Of a DNA stretch of 64,000 nucleotides, positions 25,051 to 34,083 are shown piece after piece. The notes beneath the pieces were generated by a model. The model ran no database searches. It saw nothing but the letters and a program-made list of their open reading frames with translations, and was not told the DNA's origin. The position numbers and the translations under genes were made by a program. The DNA comes from Halorubrum sp. 48-1-W. GTDB taxonomy: Archaea > Halobacteriota > Halobacteria > Halobacteriales > Haloferacaceae. Positions within the stretch are counted from its first letter, which is position 1. Each line of letters starts with the position of its first letter. The DNA is taken from the NCBI RefSeq assembly GCF_003287355.1, contig NZ_QMIM01000007.1, forward strand, positions 1 to 64,000, written 5' to 3'.

Positions 25051-28000
25051 CGGCGGTCACCTCCGTGTCCTCGTCGGACTCGCCGTCGCCGAACCGCATC
25101 CCGGTCACGGCCGAGAGGTTGTCGCCCTGCATCGTGACGCCGATGGCGCGGTCCGACCGCTCCAACAGCGCCGACCGGTGGCCGACCACGACGAACTGCG
25201 CCTCCGCGGCCAGCTCTTCTATCATCTCACCGACACGCTCGGCGTTGACCGCGTCGAGGAAGGCGTCGATCTCGTCGAGCGCGTAGAACGGCGCGGGGTT
25301 GTGCCGCTGAATCGCGAAGATGAACGAGAGGGCCGTCAGCGACTTCTCGCCGCCGCTCATCGCCTCCAGCCGCTGGACCGGCTTGTCCGCGGGCTGGGCC
25401 TTCATCGTCAGCCCCTCCTCGAAGGGGTTTTCGGGGTTCTCCAAGAGGAGCTCGCCGCTCCCCGCGGACAGCCGCGAGAAGATGTCCCTGAAGTGGTCGT
25501 TTATCGACTCGAACGTCTCCATGAACGTCGCCTTCTTCTCGGCTTCGTACCCCTCGATCCGCTCCGTGATCGCGTCGCGCTCCTCCGCGAGCACGTCCCG
25601 ACGCTCCTCGAGCGTCTCGAGTTCGGCTTCCACCTCTTCGTACTCGTCTATCGCGAGCATGTTCACCGGCTCCAGCGCCTCCATCTCGGCTTCCAACTCC
25701 GCGATCCGCGACTCGACCTCGTCGATGTCGGGCACGTCTTCGGGGTCGTACTCGCCGACCTGTGACTCCAGCTCGTCGATCTCCCACTCCAGGCGATCCC
25801 GGCGGTCGGTCAGGTCCTCGAGGTCGGACTCCGCGTCCGCGACGAGCGAGCGTTGCTCGTCGCGTTTCCGGGTCGCCTCCCGGATCTCCTCGCGAAGCGC
25901 CTCCCGGTCCTCCTTCAGGTCCGCGATCTCCGCTTCGAGCTCCGCGATCGACTCGCGTTTCTCCTCGAGGGTTTCCTCCTTCTCCGCGATGGCCGCCTCG
26001 TATCCGTCTATCGCCTCCTCCGCCTCGCTCTTCTTGTTCTGTGCCTCCTCGACCGTGTCGTGGAGGTCGTCGACGGCGTCCTCGGCGTACCCCTTCTCGA
26101 GTTCCAGCTCGTTTCGTCGGGCGTCGAGGTCATCCATGCGGTCCTCCAACTCGTCTATTTCCGCCCGGATCCCGTCCGCTCGCTCCGAGAGTTCCGGGAT
26201 CTTCGAGTCGGCGAGTTCGGCTTCGATCTCCTCGACATCGGCCTCCAGCCGGTCGACGTCAGCGTCGAGCGCGTCGATCGTCTCGTCGATCCCGCTCATC
26301 TCCTCGTCGACCGACTCGCGTTCCGCACGCAACTCCGCGAGTTTCTCCTCCAGCGTCCCGATCCGCTCTTCGGTCCCTTCCAGTTCCTCCTCGGCGCGAT
26401 CGATGTCGCCCTCCAGCGACCGGACGCGGTCGGCGGCGTCCGCCTTCCGCTCGCGGGCGTCCTCGATGTCGGCGTCCAGCTCGTCGATCTCGGACTCGAG
26501 TTCCCGCCGTTCGTCCTCCAGGTCGCTGATCGCCCCGGCGAGCCGCTCGAGCTTGCCGCCGCCGGACTTCGTGAACGCGTACCGGGAGCCGCCGCCGGAG
26601 CCGCCGGTCATCGCGCCCGACTTCTCGACGAGGTCGCCGTCGAGGGTGACCATCCGGTAGTCGCCCATCAGCTCGCGGGCGGTCGACATCTCCTCGACGA
26701 CGAGCGTCGACCCGAGCACGTACGAGAAGACCGGCTCGTAACGTGCGTCGTACTCGACGAGGTTCCGCGCGAAGTCGACGACACCCGGCATCGAGGGCTT
26801 CCGTGGGAGCCCCCGGTCGTCCATCTTCGTGATCGGGAGGAACGTCGCCCTGCCGGCGTTCCGCCGTTTGAGGTAGTCGATGCACGTCGAGCCGACGCCG
26901 TCGTCGTCGACCACCACGTTCGCCAGCCGGCCGCCGGCGGCCGTCTCACACGCCTCGGCGTACTCCGCCTCGACGGAGCCGAGCTCGCCGACCGCGCCGT
27001 GGACGCCATCGATGCTGGCGTTCTTCACCTCGGTCACCGCCCGGGGCCAGGAGGTGTCTCCACGCTCGCTCGCGGCCGCCTCCAGCTTGGCGTACTCGTT
27101 CTGCTTCTCGCGGAGGTCGTCCTCGACCGCCTCCAGCTCCTCTTTGCGCTCCGCCTTCTCGGCGAACAGGTCGGCGACGACGTCCTCGATCTTCGACTCG
27201 TTCCGCTCGGCCTTGTCGAGTTCGCCGTACAGCTCGGAGATCCGCGCCTTCAGCTCGGGGACCTCCTCGTGGGCCGTCTCGAGGTCCTCGCGGGTCCCCT
27301 CGACCGCGTTCGAACGCCGACGCGCCTCGTCGAGCAGTCGGTCCTTCTCGCGCTGGTGGCGGTGTTTCTCCTCGCGCAGTGACTCGAGCCGTTCCTTCCG
27401 CTCCCCGAGCTCCGCCTTCAGCTCGTCGAACTCGGTGTCCGCGCCCTCGATCTCGGCTTCCACGTCCGCCAGCTCCGAGCGTTTCGTCGCGAGCTCCGAT
27501 TTGAGCGACGCCTTCTGAACCTTCGTCTCGCGGATATCCGTCTCGAGGTCGTCTATCGTCTCCTGTTTGCGGTCGATCTGGACGAACGCGTTCCGGCGTT
27601 CGGTCTCGGCGTCCTCGGCGCGCTCCGTTGCCGTCTCGATCTTCCCCTCCAGCCGGGAGATCTCGCCTTTGATCTCCTCGATCTCGGAGCGGATCGCGAT
27701 CTGCTCGTCCTCGCCTTTCGTTTCGATCTCGTGGTTGAGGTCGGCTACGTCCTCCTCGAGGCGGGTGAGCGTCCCCTGTCTGGTGTCGAGTTCGACGCGT
27801 AGCTCCTCGAGGTCCGCCTCGGCGTCGCCGATCTCCCCTTCGACGTCGGCGAGCGAGTCGCGTTTGTCCTCCAGCTCCGAGGCCTTCCGGTAGCCGCGGT
27901 ACTGCTCGGCCTCCTCGCGGAGCGACCGGTACTCGAGGGCGGCCTCGCGTTCCTCGGAGAGCTGATCCAGCCGCTCGCGCTTCTCCTCGATCCGGAGGTC

Positions 28001-28633
28001 GGCCTCGCCGATACGGTCTTTCACCGTGTCGAGCTCCTCGAAGGCGGCCTCCTTCTTCTCGTCGAACTCCGCGACGCCCGCGATCTCGTCGACGATCCCC
28101 CGGCGCTGGTAGGGGGTCATGTTGATGATCTCGGTCACGTCGCCCTGCATGACGACGTTGTACCCCTCGGGCGTGACGCCGGCGGCTGCGAGCAGGTCCC
28201 GCACGTCGGAGAGGTTCACGGAGCGGCCGTTGAGGTAGTAGTACGAGTAGTAGTTGTCTTCGGTCTCCTTCACCCGTCGCTTGATCGTGATCTCGGAGAC
28301 GTCGCCGACGTTCTCGGAGCCGGCCGCCGAGACGACCTGCGAGCGGTCGAGCGTCCCGTCCTCGTTGGACAACACGACCGTGACGGACGCCTCCTTCGGG
28401 CCGCCGGAGGCCTCCCCGTCGTCGTGGCCGGGGTTGTAGATGAGGTCGGTGAGCTTCTTGGCTCTGATCCCGCGGGTTCGAGCGAGCCCGAGCGCGAACA
28501 GGACCCCGTCGATGATGTTCGACTTCCCGGAGCCGTTCGGTCCCGTGACGACCGTGAAGTCCTCGTAGAAGGGGATCCTCGTGGTCCGTCCGAAGCTCTT
28601 GAATCCGTCCAGGACTACTTCAGTGATGTGCAT
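25043..28633 (-). CDS. smc: Chromosome segregation protein SMC
   Basis: A full-length 1196-aa SMC ATPase that organises the chromosome. The Walker A motif GPNGSGKSN is at residues 31-39. Two long coiled-coil arms (about 165-515 and 670-1020) flank a hinge around 520-660 rich in Gly. The C-terminal head has the signature MSGGEKSLTAL near 1089 and a Walker B ALDEIDAFLD near 1122. It lies between a short coiled-coil gene (21 nt upstream) and scpA (8-nt overlap): a three-gene operon read leftward. Confidence 0.97.
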   Translation of the reverse strand: MHITEVVLDGFKSFGRTTRIPFYEDFTVVTGPNGSGKSNIIDGVLFALGLARTRGIRAKKLTDLIYNPGHDDGEASGGPKEASVTVVLSNEDGTLDRSQVVSAAGSENVGDVSEITIKRRVKETEDNYYSYYYLNGRSVNLSDVRDLLAAAGVTPEGYNVVMQGDVTEIINMTPYQRRGIVDEIAGVAEFDEKKEAAFEELDTVKDRIGEADLRIEEKRERLDQLSEEREAALEYRSLREEAEQYRGYRKASELEDKRDSLADVEGEIGDAEADLEELRVELDTRQGTLTRLEEDVADLNHEIETKGEDEQIAIRSEIEEIKGEISRLEGKIETATERAEDAETERRNAFVQIDRKQETIDDLETDIRETKVQKASLKSELATKRSELADVEAEIEGADTEFDELKAELGERKERLESLREEKHRHQREKDRLLDEARRRSNAVEGTREDLETAHEEVPELKARISELYGELDKAERNESKIEDVVADLFAEKAERKEELEAVEDDLREKQNEYAKLEAAASERGDTSWPRAVTEVKNASIDGVHGAVGELGSVEAEYAEACETAAGGRLANVVVDDDGVGSTCIDYLKRRNAGRATFLPITKMDDRGLPRKPSMPGVVDFARNLVEYDARYEPVFSYVLGSTLVVEEMSTARELMGDYRMVTLDGDLVEKSGAMTGGSGGGSRYAFTKSGGGKLERLAGAISDLEDERRELESEIDELDADIEDARERKADAADRVRSLEGDIDRAEEELEGTEERIGTLEEKLAELRAERESVDEEMSGIDETIDALDADVDRLEADVEEIEAELADSKIPELSERADGIRAEIDELEDRMDDLDARRNELELEKGYAEDAVDDLHDTVEEAQNKKSEAEEAIDGYEAAIAEKEETLEEKRESIAELEAEIADLKEDREALREEIREATRKRDEQRSLVADAESDLEDLTDRRDRLEWEIDELESQVGEYDPEDVPDIDEVESRIAELEAEMEALEPVNMLAIDEYEEVEAELETLEERRDVLAEERDAITERIEGYEAEKKATFMETFESINDHFRDIFSRLSAGSGELLLENPENPFEEGLTMKAQPADKPVQRLEAMSGGEKSLTALSFIFAIQRHNPAPFYALDEIDAFLDAVNAERVGEMIEELAAEAQFVVVGHRSALLERSDRAIGVTMQGDNLSAVTGMRFGDGESDEDTEVTADD

Positions 28634-28654
28634 GCGGGGTGGTGCGAGAGGCCG

Positions 28655-29092
28655 CTACGCGACGATGATGTCGCTGTCGTCGGACTCGCCGTCCTCGGCC
28701 TCGCTCCCGTCGGCGTCGGCGGCAGCGGTCTCCGCGTCGGACGGCGGCGTCTCGGTATCGCTCCCGTCGGCGTCGGCGGGCGAGTCGGTCGTCTCGGCTC
28801 CGGTCCCGTCGGCTCTCGGCCCGTCCGTGCTCGACGGTTCGCCCGTCCGCTCGACGACCTCGACGTGATCGTCGGAGTGCGTCCGGCGTTCGCCGACCGT
28901 CGTGTCGGACGCGTCGGACGATGGCCCTTCGGCGGCCGCGACGGCCTCCGCCTCCGTGTCGACCGCGACCTGCTGGGCGTCCTCGAGTTGTCGGACGCGC
29001 TCTTTCATCTCGACGAGCTCCTCCGTGAGCCCGTTGACCGCCGCCTGTAGCTCCGCGACCTGCCGTTCGAGGTCCTCTACGCGGTTGCCCAT
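28655..29092 (-). CDS. Short coiled-coil protein leading the smc-scpA operon
   Basis: A 145-aa protein. Residues 4-45 form a compact heptad coiled coil (VEDLERQVAELQAAVNGL and onward, bZIP-like); residues 46-145 are an acidic disordered tail ending in SDDSDIIVA. The start at 29092 lies 25-35 bp after a clear TATA box (GGTTTATACGC on the minus strand). It precedes smc by 21 nt, so it is probably co-transcribed. I do not know its function; a role with condensin is inferred only from position. Confidence 0.75.
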   Translation of the reverse strand: MGNRVEDLERQVAELQAAVNGLTEELVEMKERVRQLEDAQQVAVDTEAEAVAAAEGPSSDASDTTVGERRTHSDDHVEVVERTGEPSSTDGPRADGTGAETTDSPADADGSDTETPPSDAETAAADADGSEAEDGESDDSDIIVA

Positions 29093-29095
29093 ATA

Positions 29096-29145
29096 CACAC
29101 GTATGCCCGCGGGAGGCGTATAAACCTGTGTCAGACATACGTGTG
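29096..29145. promoter_or_regulatory. Promoter of the smc operon bracketed by a 10-bp inverted repeat
   Basis: CACACGTATG (29096-29105) and its exact reverse complement CATACGTGTG (29136-29145) flank the TATA-like GGTTTATACGC (29117-29127, minus strand). The centre-to-centre distance is 40 bp. The symmetry about the TATA box suggests an operator pair for a dimeric regulator. Confidence 0.6.
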
Positions 29146-29276
29146 ACCACATCACACGGCAGTTCGCGTGGGGGCCGGTTCCGCTCTACGTCGGGGCCGA
29201 CTCCCCCTCCGGGTCGGAGCCGACGAGTCGGAGCGGCCGGGGGGACGGGAGGACCTCGAGGACCGCTGGAAGACGC

Positions 29277-29313
29277 GTGTCCGTCGCTCGTCGGACACGG
29301 AGGAAAATACTTG
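29277..29313 (+). promoter_or_regulatory. cdrL promoter with adjacent hairpin
   Basis: A perfect 7-bp inverted repeat GTGTCCG (29277-29283) / CGGACAC (29292-29298) with an 8-nt loop ends just before GGAAAATACTTG (29302-29313), the probable TATA box 26-37 bp upstream of the cdrL ATG. The repeat may be an upstream regulator site. The rest of the 29146-29276 gap shows nothing I can name. Confidence 0.45.
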
Positions 29314-29338
29314 TACCCACCATGGTTATCCGTAGCCG

Positions 29339-29938
29339 ATGAGCAAGATCACCTTCCGGGCCGACGACGACCTCGTCGAGCGGCTGGAAGCGTGTGAGGC
29401 CTCGAAAAGCGAGGTGATGCGCGAGGCGCTCCGCGCACACCTCGACGGCACGCCGACTCCTGCGGGCGGGTCGGAGGCGGGCGGTCCGGAGGGCGGGGTG
29501 GACGACGCGCTCTCGGACCGTATCGACGAGCTGATCGCCGATCGGCTCGACGCGGCGTTGGACGATCGGCTCGGGACGGCGGGACGTCGTCTCGAAGACG
29601 CGTATACGCCGTCTACACCGGGTGAGATCAACGTAAACGTCTCTCTCGACGCTCCTGGTGCCGACGATGGCGACGTGCGTGTGACACGGGAGACGGACAC
29701 GGAGATCGAGCCCGATTCGCGTAAGACGCGCGCCGATCCCGGAGTGCAAACGGGCGAAAACGTCTGTGGCGGATGTGGTGAAAACGTCCCGGATGACCAC
29801 GTATACTGTCCGAACTGTGGTGAAAAGCAATCCCATCGTGCGTTCTGTGAGTGCGGCGACGAGGTCCGAACCGACTGGGCGTTCTGCCCCGGCTGTGGGC
29901 GACGAACCCCCGCTGCGGACGTGCTGAAAGACCGATAA
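29339..29938 (+). CDS. cdrL: Cell division regulator CdrL (RHH and zinc-ribbon protein)
   Basis: A 199-aa protein. Residues 1-37 are a ribbon-helix-helix DNA-binding domain (SKITFRADDDLVERLEACEA), residues 50-85 an amphipathic helix, and the last 60 residues two zinc ribbons (CGGCGENVPD with YCPNCG; then CECGDEV with FCPGCG). From memory, this is the layout of CdrL, the longer RHH protein encoded just upstream of cdrS-ftsZ2 in haloarchaea. An 8-bp motif (GTAAGACG at 29721-29728) that recurs in the downstream promoter also occurs inside the gene. Confidence 0.85.
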   Translation: MSKITFRADDDLVERLEACEASKSEVMREALRAHLDGTPTPAGGSEAGGPEGGVDDALSDRIDELIADRLDAALDDRLGTAGRRLEDAYTPSTPGEINVNVSLDAPGADDGDVRVTRETDTEIEPDSRKTRADPGVQTGENVCGGCGENVPDDHVYCPNCGEKQSHRAFCECGDEVRTDWAFCPGCGRRTPAADVLKDR

Positions 29939-29986
29939 CCGGCGAAAACGCCCGTATCGGGCGAGTATACACCGATTTCTTCTTGT

Positions 29987-30157
29987 GTCTTACGCCCGTC
30001 GTTAGTTTTATAAGGGTAGCCTCGGTGACTACAACCGCGTAAGACGACCGTCTTACAGACGGCGTCCGACGAGGGGATGTCCCCGCTGTCGGGCGGTTTC
30101 GGCCTGTAAGACGCATGGCGTGTGTCGTGGACGTCGTCTTACCGGGGGAATACAACA
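29987..30157 (+). promoter_or_regulatory. cdrS-ftsZ2 promoter and leader with a repeated GTAAGACG operator motif
   Basis: GTAAGACG or its complement CGTCTTAC occurs at 30039-30046, 30049-30056, 30106-30113 and 30135-30142; a near match GTCTTACG lies at 29987-29994. The first pair makes an 18-bp perfect palindrome with a 2-nt centre. The TATA-like GTTTTATAAGG (30005-30015) lies about 25-35 bp upstream of that palindrome, so a transcript would begin close to it and carry a leader of about 120 nt. Binding by CdrL or CdrS is the natural inference. Confidence 0.7.
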
Positions 30158-30337
30158 ATGGAGCGTGTGACACTACGGATCCCGAAACAGCAGATAGACG
30201 AGGTCGAACAGATGGTCGAGACGGGTGAGTTCCCGAACCGGAGCGAGGCGATCCGGTCGGCCGTCCGGGACATGTTGAGCGAACAGGACGGCGAGCGCGA
30301 GGAGCGCGGCCGCAACCGTAGCTGGGCCAAGGTGTAG
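30158..30337 (+). CDS. cdrS: Cell division regulator CdrS (short RHH protein)
   Basis: A 59-aa ribbon-helix-helix protein almost without extra sequence: [19 protein letters not shown], the [16 protein letters not shown] helix pair, then a basic tail. It matches CdrS, the global regulator reported in Halobacterium and Haloferax to control ftsZ2 and cell division. The ATG at 30158 is the first sensible start; ftsZ2 follows 4 nt after the stop. Confidence 0.9.
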   Translation: MERVTLRIPKQQIDEVEQMVETGEFPNRSEAIRSAVRDMLSEQDGEREERGRNRSWAKV

Positions 30338-30341
30338 ATCG

Positions 30342-31550
30342 ATGCAGGATCTCGTTCAGGACGCCCTCGACAACGCGGAAGCGGAGAAGCGCGACATGGA
30401 CGTCGACATGGACGACGACGAGTTCGGGGACCCCCGGATCGTCATCGTCGGTGCCGGCGGCGCCGGCAACAACACGGTCAACCGCCTGTACAACATCGGC
30501 GTCGACGGCGCCGACACCGTCGCCATCAACACGGACAAACAGCACCTCAAGATGATCGAGGCCGACACCAAGATCCTCGTGGGCAAGTCGCTCACGCAGG
30601 GGCTCGGCGCCGGCGGCGACCCCAAGATGGGCGAGCGCGCCACCGAGATGGCCCAGGGAACGATCAAGGAGGTGCTCGGTGACGCCGACCTCGTCTTCGT
30701 CACGGCCGGCATGGGCGGCGGCACCGGCACCGGCGCAGCGCCGGTCGTCTCGAAGATCGCCAAAGAGCAGGGCGCCATCGTCGTCGGGATGGTCTCGACC
30801 CCGTTCAACGTCGAGCGCGCCCGCACGGTGAAAGCCGAGGAAGGGTTGGAGAGCCTCCGCAACGAGGCCGACTCGATCATCGTCCTCGACAACAACCGGC
30901 TGCTCGATTACGTCCCGAACCTGCCGATCGGGAAGGCGTTCTCCGTGATGGACCAGATCATCGCGGAGACGGTCAAGGGGATCTCCGAGACGATCACCCA
31001 GCCGAGCCTCATCAACCTCGACTACGCCGACATGTCCACTATCATGAATCAGGGCGGCGTCGCGGTGATGCTCGTCGGCGAGACCCAGGACAAGAACAAG
31101 ACCCAGGAGGTGGTCAACGACGCGATGAACCATCCCCTCCTCGACGTCGACTACCGCGGTGCCTCCGGCGGGCTCGTCCACATCACGGGCGGTCCGGACC
31201 TCACGCTGAAGGAGGCAGAGGGGATCGCGAACAACATCACCGAGCGGCTGGAGGCCAGCGCCAACGTGATCTGGGGCGCGCGCATCCAGGACGAGTACAA
31301 GGGGAAGGTCCGCGTCATGGCGATCATGACCGGCGTCCAGAGCGCGCAGGTGCTCGGCCCGTCGACCCAGAAACAGGCCGACAAGTCCCGCGCTGCGGTC
31401 GACGCGGACGACCTCGGTGACTCCCGCTCGCGGGCGACCGAAGCGACGAACGGCGTTCAGGGATCCGCCAGCTCCGAACCCACGGCCTGGGAGTCGGACG
31501 GCGGCACCGAGCCCGTCGAGACGAACAACGGGCTCGACGTCATCCGCTGA
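30342..31550 (+). CDS. ftsZ2: Cell division protein FtsZ2
   Basis: A 402-aa tubulin-superfamily GTPase of the haloarchaeal FtsZ2 group, which drives constriction of the division ring. An acidic N-terminal extension ([20 protein letters not shown]) precedes [16 protein letters not shown]; the tubulin signature [10 protein letters not shown] is at about 126-135, and the synergy loop NLDYADM is present. The C-terminal tail is disordered and ends GLDVIR. The cdrS-ftsZ2 linkage supports FtsZ2 over FtsZ1. Confidence 0.95.
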   Translation: MQDLVQDALDNAEAEKRDMDVDMDDDEFGDPRIVIVGAGGAGNNTVNRLYNIGVDGADTVAINTDKQHLKMIEADTKILVGKSLTQGLGAGGDPKMGERATEMAQGTIKEVLGDADLVFVTAGMGGGTGTGAAPVVSKIAKEQGAIVVGMVSTPFNVERARTVKAEEGLESLRNEADSIIVLDNNRLLDYVPNLPIGKAFSVMDQIIAETVKGISETITQPSLINLDYADMSTIMNQGGVAVMLVGETQDKNKTQEVVNDAMNHPLLDVDYRGASGGLVHITGGPDLTLKEAEGIANNITERLEASANVIWGARIQDEYKGKVRVMAIMTGVQSAQVLGPSTQKQADKSRAAVDADDLGDSRSRATEATNGVQGSASSEPTAWESDGGTEPVETNNGLDVIR

Positions 31551-31616
31551 GGCCGTCCGACCCGGAACCGTTCGCTGTACTCCGTCTCTTTCGTATCCGT
31601 CGGGCCGGCTCCGGAG

Positions 31617-32618
31617 CTACGACGCCGTCTCGATCGCGTCGAGTAGCCGGCACTTCCGACAGACCTCGCGGCTCGTCTTCGACCCACAGCGGCTGCACTC
31701 GCGAAGCGACCGGGTCTCGCGGTCGTCGTCGGAGCCCGCCCGGGCGGACCCGCCCTCCCGATATCGCTCCGCGGTGAGCGCCGACAGCTCCTCGTAGCCG
31801 GCCATGATCGAGTGGCGCGTGCCGGGGTGGTTCTCCTCCAGGTCGTGGATGAGCGACTGGATCTCGCCGCGGTACGCCTCGGCGGCGTGGGGACACTCCG
31901 CCATGTGAACCGGGAGGTCGCGGACGTGACAGTAGAGGGCGACCTCCTTCTCCGGGACGTCGCGAAGCGGCTTGGCGCGCGGGACGAACGCGTCGGTCTC
32001 GCCGCGCTCGTCGAAGGGTCCGAGCGAGGCGTCGAAGTGTTTCGCGACCTGGTTGACGTCGCCCTCGAGGAAGTTCATCAGGGCGGTCTGGGCCTCGTCG
32101 TCGAGGTTGTGGCCGGTGAGCAGCTTGTCCGCGCCGAACTCCCCCGCGTACCGCTCCAGGACGTCCCGGCGGAACACCCCGCAGTACGCACACGGGGCCA
32201 TGTCCTCGGGGTCCGTCTCGACCACGTCGTCCATGCGGACGCCGAACTCGTCGTCGTAGGAGACGACCTCGTGGCGGATCGACCGGTCCGCGGTCAGTTC
32301 GAGACAGGCGTCGAGGCTCTCGTCGCGGTACCCCTCGATCCCCTCGTGGATCGTGAGCGCGAGCATCTCGACGCGCGGGTCCCGTCCGAACACGTCGTCG
32401 AGGACGTGGGTGAGGACCACGCTGTCCTTCCCGCCCGAGAGCCCGATCACCCAGCGGTCCGGCTCGTCGGGGGTCGCGTCGGGGTCGAGCAGGCCGTCCT
32501 CGCGCACGCGGCGTTTCACGCGCTTCTCCACCGAGCGACAGAGGTGCTCGCCACAGAGGTGCGCCCCCGAGTAGGCGGCGTGGTGGATCGCGTCGGCCCC
32601 GCACTTGTCACACTCCAT
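31617..32618 (-). CDS. ncsA: tRNA 2-thiolation protein NcsA (TtuA/Ncs6 family)
   Basis: A 333-aa PP-loop enzyme that adds sulfur to U34 (or related uridines) of tRNA. The N-terminal zinc-finger CDKCGADAIHHAAYSG, the PP-loop motif GLSGGKDSVVL (residues about 58-68), the CAYCGVFRR cysteines and the C-terminal zinc finger CSRCGSKTSREVCRKC are all present. In Haloferax NcsA works with the ubiquitin-like protein SAMP2 as sulfur carrier, which connects this gene to the SAMP2 fusion at 15776-16486. Confidence 0.93.
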   Translation of the reverse strand: MECDKCGADAIHHAAYSGAHLCGEHLCRSVEKRVKRRVREDGLLDPDATPDEPDRWVIGLSGGKDSVVLTHVLDDVFGRDPRVEMLALTIHEGIEGYRDESLDACLELTADRSIRHEVVSYDDEFGVRMDDVVETDPEDMAPCAYCGVFRRDVLERYAGEFGADKLLTGHNLDDEAQTALMNFLEGDVNQVAKHFDASLGPFDERGETDAFVPRAKPLRDVPEKEVALYCHVRDLPVHMAECPHAAEAYRGEIQSLIHDLEENHPGTRHSIMAGYEELSALTAERYREGGSARAGSDDDRETRSLRECSRCGSKTSREVCRKCRLLDAIETAS

Positions 32619-32675
32619 CGGTGTCCGGTTGCGGACGCGCGGGGATACGGGTTTCGGGGTACGGGAAACCCCGAC

Positions 32676-33386
32676 TCAGCGGAGTCCGTCCGGCCCCCGT
32701 CGAACGACCGAACGGAGCGTGTCGGCGTGACGCTCGCGCGACTCCGAGGAGAACAGCTCGTGGCCGCCGTCGTAGAGGACGGTCCGCCCGGCAGGGACCC
32801 GATCGCCGACGCGCCGCGGGTCGACGACCCGGTCGGACAGCGTACAGAACGCCACCGCGTCCGGGTCCGGCTCGATGCCGTCGAGTCCGGCCTGCGCCCG
32901 CAGTGCCTCTCGAAGGAACGTCGGGGCCGCACGGTCCGGTCCCTCCCGGAGCTGTCGGTCCGTGGCCAGCCCGCCGAGCGTGTCGCGGTCGGCCGTCCCG
33001 GTCGGCACGATCGGGCGGCGCGTCGGGAGCCGGCGGACGGCCTCGAGCAGGGGACCGGTCGACTCCGGGGACATCCCCCACCACGGGCTGAGGTACGTCC
33101 GGGTCGACGGGGCGTGGGTCCCGCGGAGGTACGCGCCGATCAGCCCGCCGGTCGAGTGCCCGACGAACCGATACTCGTCCAGTTCCTCGACGCGCTCGCG
33201 GACCGGATCGAGGTACTCCCGCTCGAACGAGGAGACGACCGTCGGGATCTCGATCGCGTGGACGAACGAGTCGGTCGCGAGCGTCTCCAGCAGCCAGCGG
33301 ACGTTCGCGTGGTCCAGCCGGTTCCCCCAGCCGAGCAGACAGACGAGGTCGGGATCGTCGGGGTCGCCGACGCGTTCGGTTCGCAT
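32676..33386 (-). CDS. Alpha/beta hydrolase
   Basis: A 236-aa cytoplasmic alpha/beta hydrolase. VCLLGWGNRLDHANVRWLLE resembles the oxyanion region, the nucleophile elbow is GHSTGGLIGAYL (Ser in the middle), an Asp lies in CTLSDRVVD, and the His in YDGGHELF. Substrate unknown. It lies 57 nt after ncsA's upstream end in the same direction and shares no overlap, so it is probably transcribed on its own. It is divergent from the DUF4442 gene. Confidence 0.8.
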   Translation of the reverse strand: MRTERVGDPDDPDLVCLLGWGNRLDHANVRWLLETLATDSFVHAIEIPTVVSSFEREYLDPVRERVEELDEYRFVGHSTGGLIGAYLRGTHAPSTRTYLSPWWGMSPESTGPLLEAVRRLPTRRPIVPTGTADRDTLGGLATDRQLREGPDRAAPTFLREALRAQAGLDGIEPDPDAVAFCTLSDRVVDPRRVGDRVPAGRTVLYDGGHELFSSESRERHADTLRSVVRRGPDGLR

Positions 33387-33492
33387 ACCGTCCGGTCGTC
33401 ACCGGCCGAACAAAAAGGAACGCGCCGGAAACTCCCGGAGGGTTGTTCCGCGTTCCGATAGGGGTTTGCCCGCCCGGGCGCCCCTCCGTGAC

Positions 33493-34011
33493 GTGACGGG
33501 CTCCCCGACCGGGGTCGACCGCGACCCGGACCCGCAACCGATCGACCCGGACCCGCCGGCCGAGAGCCGCCGCACGCAGTTGTGGCGGCACGCGTTCAAC
33601 CTGCTTCCCGCCTATCGCGGAACCGGCGGGCGGGTCGACCACATCGGCGCGGAGTGGCGGTACGTCCGCGTGCGGATACCGTTCAACTGGCGCACGCGGA
33701 ACGGGGTCGGCGTGACCTTCGGCGGGAGCCTCTACGGGGCGCTCGACCCGGTGTACATGACCATGCTGCGGCGGGTCCTCGGCGACGGCTTCACGGTCTG
33801 GGACAAGTCGGCCGTGATGGAGTTCATCGAGCCCGGCCGCGAGACGCTGTACGCGGAGTTCGAACTCGACGCTGCGGAGACCGAGGCGATCCGCGGGGCG
33901 CTCGCACCGGGCGAGTCGACCGACCGCGAGTACGACGTCTCGCTCGTCGACGAGGAGGGAACCGTCCACGCGACGTGCCGAAAGACGCTGTACGTGCGAC
34001 GCGACGGGTGA
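33493..34011 (+). CDS. DUF4442 (hotdog-fold) protein
   Basis: A 172-aa protein of the DUF4442 family, related to PaaI-type thioesterases. LWRHAFNLLPAYRGTGGRVD opens the helical part; the hotdog core is VRVRIPFNWRTRNGVGVTFGG and the following helix with YGALDPVYMTML. A catalytic residue cannot be assigned. The GTG at 33493 follows a Pro/Asp-rich N-terminal tail; a later start is possible because the first 28 residues are low complexity. Confidence 0.8.
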   Translation: MTGSPTGVDRDPDPQPIDPDPPAESRRTQLWRHAFNLLPAYRGTGGRVDHIGAEWRYVRVRIPFNWRTRNGVGVTFGGSLYGALDPVYMTMLRRVLGDGFTVWDKSAVMEFIEPGRETLYAEFELDAAETEAIRGALAPGESTDREYDVSLVDEEGTVHATCRKTLYVRRDG

Positions 34012-34083
34012 GACGTCCGGCGGGACCGATGAGTCGGGGGCCGTTCCGGCAGCGGTGGAACGCTCGGGAACGGGACGATTGCG

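Noticed and set aside
25762..28439. Several plus-strand ORFs antisense to smc
   Set aside because: Coiled-coil coding DNA gives long Ser/Arg-rich antisense frames; no independent support.
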